Below, in pieces: positions 1 through 6,942 of a DNA stretch of 64,000 bases. Every line of letters begins with the position of its first letter. The first letter of the stretch is position 1. Source of the stretch: Micromonospora cabrerizensis (GTDB lineage Bacteria > Actinomycetota > Actinomycetes > Mycobacteriales > Micromonosporaceae); assembly GCF_022230955.1 (NCBI RefSeq), contig NZ_JAKKFI010000069.1:62001-126000 (forward strand). The letters are read 5' to 3'. The notes below the pieces were generated by a model. It saw only the letters and a program-made list of their open reading frames with translations, was not told where the DNA came from and did not search any database. The position numbers and the translations under genes are program-made.

Positions 1-182
1 TCGACGGCCTCGATCCCACCGAGCCGCTTCCACGCGAGGTAGGTCTTGGTCAGCGCCGTCTGGAGCAGGTCCTCGGCCGTGGCCCAGTCTCCGGTGAGGA
101 GATAGGCGGTGCGAAGGAGCGCGGCGGAGCGGGCCGCGACGAACTCGCGGAACTGCTCCTCCAACGAGTCCCTGCTCGCCAC
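1..182 (-). CDS. SigE-family RNA polymerase sigma factor, N-terminal part (runs off the window)
   Basis: The first ~60 residues of a small ECF-like sigma factor of the actinobacterial SigE family, which directs RNA polymerase to a limited promoter set. The visible part reads as region 2: FREFVAARSAALLRTAYLLTG followed by a W-x-AEDLLQTAL core-binding segment and ending in LAWKRL. It closely resembles region 2 of the sigma factor genes near 16.8 and 45.8 kb. The start is GTG at 182, because GGAGG lies six bases upstream. Region 4 lies outside the window, so the full length and any partner gene cannot be judged. Confidence 0.85.
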   Translation of the reverse strand, partial: MASRDSLEEQFREFVAARSAALLRTAYLLTGDWATAEDLLQTALTKTYLAWKRLGGIEAV

Positions 183-285
183 CGCCCACCTCCACACCCC
201 AGTCGTCCTGGCAGAGTGCCACGTCAGAGGCGTTCCGGTCCATGACGAAAGGTGCGCACTTACTCCGATGTTCGGTCGAAAACCT

Positions 286-1161
286 TCACGCCCCGTCGTC
301 GGCCTTGGCCTCGTCGGCCTCCTTGCCGAGGCGCGCCTCGACCGCCTGCGGCTCGTACATCTCCTCGACGACGCGCAGGTAGAGCTCGTTCGGGTTGGGC
401 AGGTTCTTGATCTCGCGGAGCGCCTGCTCCTGGCCGGCGGACTCCAGCACGAAGGTGCCGTAGTTGAGCGCTCGCCCGGTGGGAGTCTGCTCGTACTTCA
501 TGTCGGTGACCCGGACCAGCGGCATCATGGCCACCTTGCGGGTGACGATGCCGTTGACCACCATGACCCGCTTGTTGGTCAGGATGAAGCGGTCATACCA
601 CCAGTCCGCGACCTTCCACGCCACCCAGCCCATCACCGCGAACCAGAGCAGCACGGCGATGGTGGTCAGCGCCCCGACGTCCTGCCCGGCGAGGAAGCCG
701 GAGAGGTAGCCGAGCACGAAGGTCGCCGCGACGCCGATCAACAGCGGGTTGGTGAGGTGGATCCAGTGTCGCTTCCACTCACCCCGGTAGCGCTCGGTGG
801 GGAAGAGGTAGCGGGCCACCAGCGAACTGGGCTCGTCTTCCAGTGGCAGCACCCGCCGGGGAGTCGCACCGGTCGCGTCGGCGCGCAACCCGGCCAGCTC
901 GTCCTCGGAGATCTGCGGCGGCTGGTAGCTGGCCTCCGGATCACGGATCCACCCTCGACCGGATCGCCCCTGACCGGCGTAGCCGGGCCCGTCGCCATAG
1001 CCGACGTCGTCCGAAAGGGACGGACCGTCGGACAGGCCGGGACCGGCCCCGTAGCCCGGGCCGTCATCGGGCCCGATCCTCGGGATCGGCTCGGTGTCGC
1101 GCTCGCGGCGTTCCCGGTCGGGGTCGTCCGGGTCGAAGGGTGGACCGGAGGGGCTACCCAT
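286..1161 (-). CDS. PH-domain (bPH2-type) membrane protein
   Basis: A 291-residue membrane protein of unknown precise function. Residues 1-110 are hydrophilic, rich in D, G, P and R, and presumably cytoplasmic. Two hydrophobic helices follow in the LLIGVAATFVLGYL and TTIAVLLWFAVMGWVAWKVA stretches. After the helices comes WYDRFILTNKRVMVVNGIV, the typical entry into a bacterial PH-like (DUF304/bPH2) domain, then MPLVRVTDMKYEQ. The family is common in actinobacteria, where the PH fold is thought to act at the membrane face. The gene runs in the same direction as the small membrane-protein gene just upstream, with only six bases between them, so the two are probably cotranscribed. Confidence 0.8.
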   Translation of the reverse strand: MGSPSGPPFDPDDPDRERRERDTEPIPRIGPDDGPGYGAGPGLSDGPSLSDDVGYGDGPGYAGQGRSGRGWIRDPEASYQPPQISEDELAGLRADATGATPRRVLPLEDEPSSLVARYLFPTERYRGEWKRHWIHLTNPLLIGVAATFVLGYLSGFLAGQDVGALTTIAVLLWFAVMGWVAWKVADWWYDRFILTNKRVMVVNGIVTRKVAMMPLVRVTDMKYEQTPTGRALNYGTFVLESAGQEQALREIKNLPNPNELYLRVVEEMYEPQAVEARLGKEADEAKADDGA

Positions 1162-1167
1162 CGGCGG

Positions 1168-1326
1168 CTAGGCGACGAGACTGGTGAAGAAGTCGCCGAA
1201 GCCCTGGGCGATGTCCATGACGCCGCCACCGAGAGACTTGAACACATCCGCCGCAGAGTTTGGCCGGTAGGCGACGAAGAAGATCAAGAATGCGATTCCG
1301 GCCCAGGTGAGGACCTTCTTGACCAT
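1168..1326 (-). CDS. Small single-helix membrane protein (52 aa), conserved-type hypothetical
   Basis: A 52-residue open frame starting MVKKVLTWAGIAFLIFFVAY, with one N-terminal transmembrane helix, then a short soluble tail FKSLGGGVMDIAQGFGDFF. It is too short for most gene finders but has good coding character: GC-rich third positions and a helix-plus-amphipathic-tail layout like the small integral proteins found beside PH-domain proteins in actinobacteria. GAGAGGATG just upstream gives a reasonable ribosome site. It ends six bases before the PH-domain gene starts, which suggests the two products work together at the membrane. The function is unknown; the pairing is inferred from position only. 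Confidence 0.65.
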   Translation of the reverse strand: MVKKVLTWAGIAFLIFFVAYRPNSAADVFKSLGGGVMDIAQGFGDFFTSLVA

Positions 1327-1442
1327 GGCGGGCCATCCTCTCGCGCGGCGCCGGGTCCCATTACCGCAGCGGCACCCAGAGTATCAGTGTGGCGTCGTAC
1401 AGTGAATATCTGCGTCCGTTCTCCGTCAAACCGGGAGACTTG

Positions 1443-2132
1443 TCAGGCTCTCCCAGGTAGGTACGGGGACGGTGCGCCATACACGAGCTCGGGGGGAGTC
1501 CACTCGGTCAGGTCGTGTAGCACGACATCTTCCGCGAGCAGGTGCCCCGCACTCGCCGGCCAGGCTATCGCATGGAGCCACATTCCCCGAGCTTCGCCGG
1601 CGTACGCGCTTCGATCCGTCGAAGAATTAACCAACCACAGTGGAGTCGGATGCCCGGCGACCCTGATCCTGGCCTGCCCGACGTGGTCGGGATGGCCCGG
1701 CCCCGGGTCGGTCAACGCGTCCTCCAGCTCCGGTCCCGGGTCCGGCCCGGCCAGCCCGGCGAGTCGCGTGCCCAGGCCGACACCCGGTTCCTCGGCAACG
1801 AAGACCAGGTCGGCCGGGCCACCACCAAGGGGTGCCGGCCCCGCGCAGGCCACCGCGGTCGCCCGCACTCCCGTCCGCTCGTCCCCGGCGTACGCCACGC
1901 CGGTGAGGGTCCAGCCGAGCGGTAACGGCCACGGGCACCACAACGGCGTTCCCGGCGGACCGGCGGTCGCGGTGATCCGTTCCACCACGCTCGCCACGAT
2001 CTCCGCTCCGATGTGCTCGGGCACGTGCAGGGGCGGCACCGGGCCGCAGCGCAGACACCTCGAGTCGGTGTGCATCAGATCCGGCGCCCGTACCGGGCCC
2101 CCGCATCTCGGACAACTCACCGCGACACTCAC
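1443..2132 (-). CDS. DUF6758 family protein
   Basis: A 229-residue soluble protein that I recognise as the actinobacterial DUF6758 family. Landmarks are an N-terminal CPRCGGPV zinc-ribbon-like CxxC (a further C-x2-C, CLRC, follows ~20 residues on), WCPWPLPLGWTLTGVAYAGD in the first third, and near the C-terminus STDRSAYAGEARGMWLHAI and ELVYGAPSP. The start chosen is GTG at 2132: it gives VSVAVSCPRCGG, the expected N-terminus, and has a GGTGGGG stretch just upstream. The open frame continues further 5' but only into a region antisense to the methyltransferase gene. No function is established for the family; the CxxC pairs suggest metal binding. Confidence 0.8.
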   Translation of the reverse strand: MSVAVSCPRCGGPVRAPDLMHTDSRCLRCGPVPPLHVPEHIGAEIVASVVERITATAGPPGTPLWCPWPLPLGWTLTGVAYAGDERTGVRATAVACAGPAPLGGGPADLVFVAEEPGVGLGTRLAGLAGPDPGPELEDALTDPGPGHPDHVGQARIRVAGHPTPLWLVNSSTDRSAYAGEARGMWLHAIAWPASAGHLLAEDVVLHDLTEWTPPELVYGAPSPYLPGRA

Positions 2133-2200
2133 ATCCCCACCGTTCTCCGGTACCGCCGGCACGTCAAGCCGTAACGTCCGATTCGGCACCCGGGCGTGGG

Positions 2201-2830
2201 TCAGTCCGGCGGCGGGCCGGCGTGGGCACGGATCCAGGCGTGCATCGCGATACCGCTGGCCACGCCCGCGTTGATCGACCTGGTCGAGCCGTACTGGGCG
2301 ATGGAGTAGAGCTGGTCGCACGCGGCGCGGGCCGGCGCGGAGAGCCCGGGTCCCTCCTGGCCGAACAGCAGCACGCAGTCCCGGGGAAGGGTGCCGGTCT
2401 CCAACGGGCGTGATCCCGGCAGGTTGTCGATGCCGAACACCGGCAGCCGGCGCTCGCCCGCCCAGGCCACGAACTCCTCGATCGTCTCGTGGTGCCGCAC
2501 GTGCTGATAGCGATCGGTCACCATCGCACCGCGCCGGTTCCACCGTCGCCGTCCGACGATGTGCACCTCGGCGGCGTTGAAGGCGTTGGCGTTGCGGACC
2601 ACCGTGCCGATGTTGAAGTCGTGCTGCCAGTTCTCGATCGCGACGTGGAAGCCGTGCCGGTGCCGGTCCAGGTCCGCGACGATCGCCTCGTGCCGCCAGT
2701 AGCGGTAGCGGTCGACGACGTTGCGCCGGTCCCCCTCCGCCAGCAGCTGCGGGTCGTAACGGGGGTCCTCCGGTGGGGTTCCCGGCCAGGGGCCCACACC
2801 CACCTCAAGCTGGTCGTCGGTCACGGTCAT
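2201..2830 (-). CDS. TrmH/SpoU family RNA 2'-O-methyltransferase
   Basis: A 209-residue SPOUT methyltransferase that uses S-adenosylmethionine to methylate a ribose 2'-OH in tRNA or rRNA. All three SpoU motifs are visible: IGTVVRNANAF (motif 1, the conserved Asn-Arg), LLFGQEGPGLS (motif 2) and QYGSTRSINAGVASGIAMHAW (motif 3, forming the trefoil knot that binds SAM). There is no N-terminal L30e-like substrate domain, so it is the short form, and the exact RNA target cannot be read from sequence. The frame begins ATGACCGTG. It lies 68 bases upstream of the DUF6758 gene on the same strand. Confidence 0.9.
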   Translation of the reverse strand: MTVTDDQLEVGVGPWPGTPPEDPRYDPQLLAEGDRRNVVDRYRYWRHEAIVADLDRHRHGFHVAIENWQHDFNIGTVVRNANAFNAAEVHIVGRRRWNRRGAMVTDRYQHVRHHETIEEFVAWAGERRLPVFGIDNLPGSRPLETGTLPRDCVLLFGQEGPGLSAPARAACDQLYSIAQYGSTRSINAGVASGIAMHAWIRAHAGPPPD

Positions 2831-2875
2831 CAGAGGGTACGGACCACGTCTGCGCCCGGCGCGACGACCTGCCGA

Positions 2876-3391
2876 TCAGCCCAGCCCGAGCGCGGCACCG
2901 AGCCGGTCCAGGAAGCGCCGGTCCGCCGGGCTGATCGGGTGCTCTGCCCGTCGTTCGCCGGGGCTGGGCACCGCGCGGCAGACGCGCGCCGCGACCGACT
3001 GCACCCACTGGCGGTACGCGGCCGAGTCGGCGGGGTCGGCGCGCCGCCCCAGCACCCGGCTCGCCGCTCGGCAGGCCGCCAGCAGGTCCACCAGGTCGGT
3101 GAGCCGCTCGACGGGATGCGGGGCACCGTCGTGACGGGCGTAGATCGCGGCGACCACCGCACGGACCAGATCGCTGTCGGAGGCTCGGCCCGCGGCTACG
3201 GCATCCAGGCCGGCCAGCCCCGCCATGACACCGCCTTCCGTGCGGCCCGGGCCCGGAGCCACCGCGGCCACGAGAACCCGACCGGGCAGGCTGGTGAGCA
3301 GGTCCCACTCGGCAGCGGAATAGACAGCCGTGGTCAAGGGTGCGGCTCGGCGGCCGGCAGAGGGCGGCTCTCCGGCGACGGAGTGGCTCAT
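2876..3391 (-). CDS. Conserved-type hypothetical protein (171 aa)
   Basis: A mostly helical, alanine- and arginine-rich soluble protein with no motif I recognise. The segment TTAVYSAAEWDLLTSLPGRVLVAAVAPG at the N-terminus and the helical body resemble the uncharacterised actinobacterial proteins that contain tellurite-resistance-like or all-alpha bundles, but I cannot name a family. The start at 3391 (MSHSVAG) is preferred because GGAGG sits six bases upstream; an in-frame ATG seven codons earlier has none. It is transcribed in the same direction as, and 45 bases before, the methyltransferase gene. Confidence 0.65.
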   Translation of the reverse strand: MSHSVAGEPPSAGRRAAPLTTAVYSAAEWDLLTSLPGRVLVAAVAPGPGRTEGGVMAGLAGLDAVAAGRASDSDLVRAVVAAIYARHDGAPHPVERLTDLVDLLAACRAASRVLGRRADPADSAAYRQWVQSVAARVCRAVPSPGERRAEHPISPADRRFLDRLGAALGLG

Positions 3392-3430
3392 CGGAACCTC
3401 CGTCGCCAGCATATGCCCCGCGACGGAAAC

Positions 3431-3473
3431 CGGGCCCCTTCCCTGGCAGAACGCTCTGCGGGGAAGGGGCCCG
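3431..3473. terminator. Strong hairpin, likely terminator of the MaoC gene
   Basis: A perfect 13-bp inverted repeat (arms 3431-3443 and 3461-3473, all G/C except two A/T pairs) enclosing a loop that itself contains a 5-bp stem (GCAGA/TCTGC). It sits 33 bases past the MaoC stop codon. There is no U-run, as is usual for actinomycete terminators. Confidence 0.7.
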
Positions 3474-3505
3474 AAGTCTGGCGGCAGCCGACTGAGCGGC
3501 GATGC

Positions 3506-4021
3506 TCAGCGCGGCTCGGGGAAGCTGGGCCGCTCCGGGTCCACTCCCTCGGGCACGGCGCTGGCCGCGTACTCCCGTTTGGGGACCATGACCTTGCGCC
3601 GGAAGACGCAGACCATCGTGCCGTCCTGGTTGTAGCCCCGGGTCTCCACCGACACCACGCCCCGGTCGGGCTTGGAACCGGACTCACGCTTGTCCAACAC
3701 CGTGGTCTCGCCGTAGATGGTGTCGCCGTGGAAGGTCGGTGCGACGTGCCGCAGCGACTCGACCTCCAGGTTGGCGATCGCCTTCCCACTCACGTCGGGC
3801 ACCGACATGCCGAGCAGCAGCGAGTAGATGTAGTTGCCGACCACCACGTTGCGCTTGAACTGGCTGGCCGTCTCGGCGTAGTGCGCGTCCATGTGCAGCG
3901 GGTGGTGGTTCATGGTGAGCAGGCAGAAGAGGTGGTCGTCGTACTCGGTGACGGTCTTGCCCGGCCAGTGCCGGTAGACCGCGCCGACCTCGAACTCCTC
4001 GTAGTAGCGGCCGAACTGCAT
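3506..4021 (-). CDS. MaoC-family dehydratase, ethylmalonyl-CoA-pathway type
   Basis: A 171-residue single hot-dog-fold protein that hydrates or dehydrates acyl-CoA thioesters. The MaoC hydratase signature is seen around HPLHMDAHYAETASQF and in the following VVVGNYIYSLLLGMSV. The text MQFGRYYEEFEVGAVYRHWPGKTVTEYDDHLF at the start and CVFRRKVMVPKREY near the end match, as I recall it, the subgroup that streptomycetes encode beside crotonyl-CoA reductase and ethylmalonyl-CoA mutase, where a mesaconyl-CoA hydratase role has been proposed. Start ATG 4021 is preferred over an upstream ATG because AGGGA lies just before it. The CoA lyase (13.2 kb) and acyl-CoA dehydrogenase (9.6 kb) usually adjacent are here separated from it. 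The family is sure; the substrate is inferred. Confidence 0.82.
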   Translation of the reverse strand: MQFGRYYEEFEVGAVYRHWPGKTVTEYDDHLFCLLTMNHHPLHMDAHYAETASQFKRNVVVGNYIYSLLLGMSVPDVSGKAIANLEVESLRHVAPTFHGDTIYGETTVLDKRESGSKPDRGVVSVETRGYNQDGTMVCVFRRKVMVPKREYAASAVPEGVDPERPSFPEPR

Positions 4022-4501
4022 CCTGGTCCCTTCGACGGGCGGCGATGGAGTTCGGCACAGCATGCCTTACCGGTGGTTAAGGCGATCCCCCGGACGCGAC
4101 GGCGGCGGAAATGTCACACCGGTCACTCGAAACGGGGGGAGACGCAATGAGCGGCGGGGCCCTCCCCGGCACCCGCCGCCCACGCTCTGATGCCGTGAAG
4201 TCTGCCCTACGACAGCGTAGGTTCAACAGAGATCGGCGTCACATTTATCTTTTTGTAACACTACTCTCCGTGACGATCCGGAGGTTGATCAGCGATCTCT
4301 GCAGGCCGGATACCTGCTTGTCAAGGCTCAAGTTACCGATTCGTACTGCTCAATCGGGTGGATCTCCCTGGAAACGCTCCCATCACCGCTGGTCACGCAA
4401 GTGCGTCATGCATTTGCGTTCCGCAGGTCGGGACAGACAGACGCGGGTCGATGACCACCGGGCCCCCTGGCAGGACGGAGACGTTTCGTGCCGCACCGCC
4501 C
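4022..4501. other. 480-bp intergenic region between MaoC and thioredoxin genes
   Basis: No convincing gene. It separates divergent MaoC (leftward) and thioredoxin (rightward) genes and must hold the promoter of the former. The part from ~4230 to 4330 is markedly AT-richer than its surroundings. A GGGGGGAG followed by ATG at 4147 opens a frame of ~145 codons, but its codon use is unlike neighbouring genes and it would run into the thioredoxin start, so I do not call it. Confidence 0.5.
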
Positions 4502-4528
4502 GGGAATTCGATACGGTCAGCCCTGGTT
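4502..4528 (+). promoter_or_regulatory. SigR-type (thiol-stress) promoter of the thioredoxin gene
   Basis: GGGAAT at 4502-4507, then exactly 18 bases, then GTT at 4526-4528, which is the SigR/SigH-class consensus GGAAT-N18-19-GTT. It ends 39 bases before the thioredoxin start codon. Thioredoxin genes are classic SigR targets in streptomycetes and mycobacteria, so site and target agree. Confidence 0.75.
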
Positions 4529-4567
4529 CTACGGGACGTAGACAAACCGCGGTGATCGGAGAGTGCA

Positions 4568-4930
4568 ATGGCAACCGTTGAGCTGACCTCGACGAACTTC
4601 GACGAGGTGACCGGCAACGACGGCATCGTCCTGGTCGACTTCTGGGCCGACTGGTGTGGTCCGTGCAAGCGGTTCGCCCCGGTCTACGAGCGCTCCTCGG
4701 AAAAGCACCAGAACATCGTGTTCGGCAAGGTCGACACGGAGGCCCAGCAGGAGCTGGGCGCCAAGTTCGACATCCGGTCGATCCCGACGATCATGGCGAT
4801 CCGCGACGGCGTCATCGTCTTCGCCCAGCCGGGCGCCCTTCCCGAGTCCGCCCTGGAAAACCTGATCGAGCAGGTCGAGGCGCTGGACATGGACGACGTC
4901 CGCAAGCAGCTGGCCGAGCACAACCACTGA
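4568..4930 (+). CDS. trxA: Thioredoxin
   Basis: A 120-residue cytoplasmic dithiol reductant that keeps protein disulfides reduced, recharged by thioredoxin reductase. The active site WCGPC is at residues 29-33 (Cys30, Cys33), preceded by VLVDFWADWC, and the cis-proline loop SIPTIMAI is present. Length is slightly above the usual 105-110 because of a C-terminal extension, MDDVRKQLAEHNH. GGAGAG lies six bases before ATG. A SigR-type promoter lies 39 bases upstream and a hairpin terminator directly downstream, so the gene is probably a single transcription unit induced by thiol oxidation. No reductase gene is next to it. Confidence 0.95.
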   Translation: MATVELTSTNFDEVTGNDGIVLVDFWADWCGPCKRFAPVYERSSEKHQNIVFGKVDTEAQQELGAKFDIRSIPTIMAIRDGVIVFAQPGALPESALENLIEQVEALDMDDVRKQLAEHNH

Positions 4931-4951
4931 GTCGCCCGTAGGCGGCACGCG

Positions 4952-4978
4952 AGGCCGGGCCCGGTTCGGGCCCGGCCT
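4952..4978 (+). terminator. Hairpin terminator after the thioredoxin gene
   Basis: Perfect 12-bp G/C-rich inverted repeat (4952-4963 with 4967-4978) around a 3-base loop, 21 bases past the thioredoxin stop. Confidence 0.75.
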
Positions 4979-5081
4979 TCGTCGTACCCGGGAGCGGGCG
5001 CATGATCCCCTTCCTGGGCAGGCCGAACTGACCGTCGGTGGGACCCAGGGCAGCCGGTACATCCCGTATCGTCACGACCCG

Positions 5082-5522
5082 ATGGAGACCCTGACCACCC
5101 GCGGGCGCGTGACCCGGCTCGGCGCGACCGCACTCGGCCTCGCCCTGCTGCTCGTCGGCACCGTCTGGGGCAGCGACGACGACTTCCCGTTCGGCCCGTT
5201 CCGGATGTACTCCACCTCGAACCCGCCGAACGCGCCCGCCCCGGACACCCGCGTCGAGGGGGTGAACAGCTCCGGGGCCGTGATCGACCTCGACCAGGAC
5301 GCGACCGGCATCCGCCGCGCCGAGATCGAGGGTCAGCAGGCCCGCTACGCCGCCGACCCGACGCTGCTCACCGAGGTCGCCGACGCGTACGCCGAACGCC
5401 ACCCCGACGCCCCCGCGCTGGTCGAGGTCCGCATCGTCATCCGCTGGCACGGCATCCGCGCCGGTCGACCGACCGGGCAACACACCGACCAGACCGTCGT
5501 CCGTTGGCAGGCAACCCGATGA
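5082..5522 (+). CDS. Membrane-anchored hypothetical protein paired with the HTTM protein
   Basis: A 146-residue protein with one N-terminal hydrophobic segment (LGATALGLALLLVGTVWG), followed by a short aromatic motif FPFGPFRMYST and an extracytoplasmic domain of unknown fold. The FPFxPFxMYS element is the kind seen in small proteins encoded beside HTTM (vitamin K-dependent gamma-carboxylase-like) membrane proteins. Its stop overlaps the HTTM gene start in ATGA, which implies translational coupling and joint function. Whether the N-terminal helix is a signal peptide or an anchor is unclear; no cleavage motif stands out. The function is unknown. Confidence 0.7.
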   Translation: METLTTRGRVTRLGATALGLALLLVGTVWGSDDDFPFGPFRMYSTSNPPNAPAPDTRVEGVNSSGAVIDLDQDATGIRRAEIEGQQARYAADPTLLTEVADAYAERHPDAPALVEVRIVIRWHGIRAGRPTGQHTDQTVVRWQATR

Positions 5523-6466
5523 CCCGCTGGTTGACCGAGGCCGTGCCCCGGGGCCGGGTGGCCGCGTTCCGGACCGTGATCTACCTCTTCGTCGCCGCCG
5601 ACCTGGTGATCTTCACTCCCTGGGTGCGCACCCGGGTCAGCGTGCCCGGCGACCTCTACCGGCCCCTGCTGATCGGCCGCCTGCTCCCCCTGCCGACGCC
5701 GACCGAGACACTGGTGACGGTGATCTTCTGGGCGTTGCTGGCGCTCGCACTCCTCGCCGCGACCGGACGGGCACCCCGCCTGCTCGGCTGGGCGGTCTGC
5801 GCGCTGTACCTGGAGTGGATGATCATCGCGATGAGCTACGGAAAGGTCGACCACGACCGGTTCGGGCTGCTCGTCGCGCTGGCCGTGCTACCCACCGCCG
5901 GCCGCGCCCGGCACGGCGACACCACCCGCACCGAGGCCGGCGGCTGGGCCCTCCGAGTCACCCAGATCGCGGTCATCTGCACGTACTTCCTGGCCGCCTG
6001 GGCCAAGCTGCGCTTCGGCGGCCTGGACTGGCTGACCGGCTCGGTCCTCGCCCGCGCGATCATCCGGCGCGGCACCGACCTCGCGGACCTGATCGCCCAG
6101 GTGCCGTACCTGCTGATCGTCGCCCAGTTCGGCATCGTGGCCTTCGAGCTGCTGAGCCCGGTGGTCTTCTTCCTGCCGGCCCGCTGGCGACACGCCATGG
6201 TCGGCTTCTTCTACTCGTTCCACGTGGTCACCATCGCGACCATCACGATCTCGTTCGCGCCGCACCTGGCCGCGATGACCAGCTTCCTGCCGCTGGAGCG
6301 GGTACGCCCGTTGGTCTGGGCCCGCCGGGTCATCGGCCGTGGCACGCCCGCGCCGACCTCGGTGGACGTCGACACACTGCCCGAGCAGGACCGCGCCCGC
6401 GCCGGCGCGGAACCAGCGCCGCGCGGCGATCAGGCCCCGGTCGTCGGGCGTCCCGCCGGGCCGTAG
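5519..6466 (+). CDS. HTTM-domain (gamma-carboxylase-like) integral membrane protein
   Basis: A 315-residue polytopic membrane protein with about seven hydrophobic helices, for example FRTVIYLFVAADLVIF, VTVIFWALLALALLAATG and AMVGFFYSFHVVTIATITI. It fits the HTTM family (horizontally transferred transmembrane domain, related to vitamin K-dependent gamma-glutamyl carboxylases): the polar YGKVDHDRF and YFLAAWAKLRFGGLDWL stretches occupy the expected loop positions. Bacterial HTTM proteins have no proven reaction; a redox-linked membrane modification is suspected because they travel with DCC thiol-oxidoreductases, as here. The C-terminal ~45 residues are charged and cytoplasmic. Start ATG 5519 overlaps the previous stop; a TTG five codons earlier is less likely. 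The 3' end overlaps the convergent DCC gene by 37 bases. Confidence 0.78.
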   Translation: MTRWLTEAVPRGRVAAFRTVIYLFVAADLVIFTPWVRTRVSVPGDLYRPLLIGRLLPLPTPTETLVTVIFWALLALALLAATGRAPRLLGWAVCALYLEWMIIAMSYGKVDHDRFGLLVALAVLPTAGRARHGDTTRTEAGGWALRVTQIAVICTYFLAAWAKLRFGGLDWLTGSVLARAIIRRGTDLADLIAQVPYLLIVAQFGIVAFELLSPVVFFLPARWRHAMVGFFYSFHVVTIATITISFAPHLAAMTSFLPLERVRPLVWARRVIGRGTPAPTSVDVDTLPEQDRARAGAEPAPRGDQAPVVGRPAGP

Positions 6467-6849
6467 AGCCGCTCACGGGCCTCCTGCGGTAGTGCGCAGG
6501 CCGCCGTGCCGCCCGGCAGGCGGTGCCGGTTGCGCGCCACCCAGCGGTACACCGGCCAGGCCCCGGCGCGCACCGGCGGAAAGCGCAGGCCCGCACCGGC
6601 GACCCGCCAGACCGGCCCACTGTCGCTGAGCAGCTTCGCGATGGCATCCGGGCCGGCGGCACGTGCCCCGTCCGCCCCGACCCACTGCACGGCCTCCTCG
6701 CACTCGGCCACGGTCAGGCCGAGCACGTCCAGGTCGGTGAACTGCCAGGGCACCACCCGCGCACCCGTGGGGATCCGGCGCGCGATGAACTCGGCACACT
6801 GCGTGCAGAACGCGCAGTCCCCGTCGTAGACGAAGGTCGACGTCTCCAT
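6430..6849 (-). CDS. DCC-family thiol-disulfide oxidoreductase (DUF393)
   Basis: A 139-residue thioredoxin-like protein with the family signature VYDGDCAFC at residues 7-15 (Cys12 and Cys15 as the redox pair). WQFTDLDVLGLT and GPDAIAKLL in the middle and ARNRHRLPGG near the end are also typical of DUF393. DCC proteins often accompany or are fused to HTTM proteins. Here the HTTM gene converges on it with overlapping 3' ends, so the proteins are neighbours but not one operon. Start: the second of two nearby ATGs (6849) is nine bases from GGGAGG; the first directly abuts that site. Confidence 0.88.
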   Translation of the reverse strand: METSTFVYDGDCAFCTQCAEFIARRIPTGARVVPWQFTDLDVLGLTVAECEEAVQWVGADGARAAGPDAIAKLLSDSGPVWRVAGAGLRFPPVRAGAWPVYRWVARNRHRLPGGTAACALPQEARERLYGPAGRPTTGA

Positions 6850-6917
6850 GGTGTCCATCCTCCCCTCTCCGACCACCCGAACGACCACCGGTGTACGGCG
6901 GGTCACTTGCACTCCAC

Positions 6918-6933
6918 TCGTACGCGTGTTCGA
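6918..6933. promoter_or_regulatory. LexA-type SOS box upstream of the radical SAM gene
   Basis: TCGTAC-GCGT-GTTCGA differs at one position from the actinobacterial SOS palindrome TCGAAC-N4-GTTCGA. It lies nine bases before the radical SAM start codon and within the 93-base gap to the divergent DCC gene. The mycobacterial homologue of the downstream gene (Rv2578c) is on published LexA-target lists, as I recall, which supports the call. Confidence 0.7.
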
Positions 6934-6942
6934 ATAGTGCCC

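Noticed and set aside
109..2274. 721-codon plus-strand open frame
   Set aside because: Antisense to PH-domain and DUF6758 genes; composition artefact.
4022..4501. Riboswitch upstream of thioredoxin
   Set aside because: No conserved aptamer core (c-di-AMP, cobalamin, glycine) could be matched.
4147..4581. Plus-strand frame with GGGGGGAG and ATG between MaoC and thioredoxin genes
   Set aside because: Atypical codon use, no homology, overlaps thioredoxin start and its SigR promoter.
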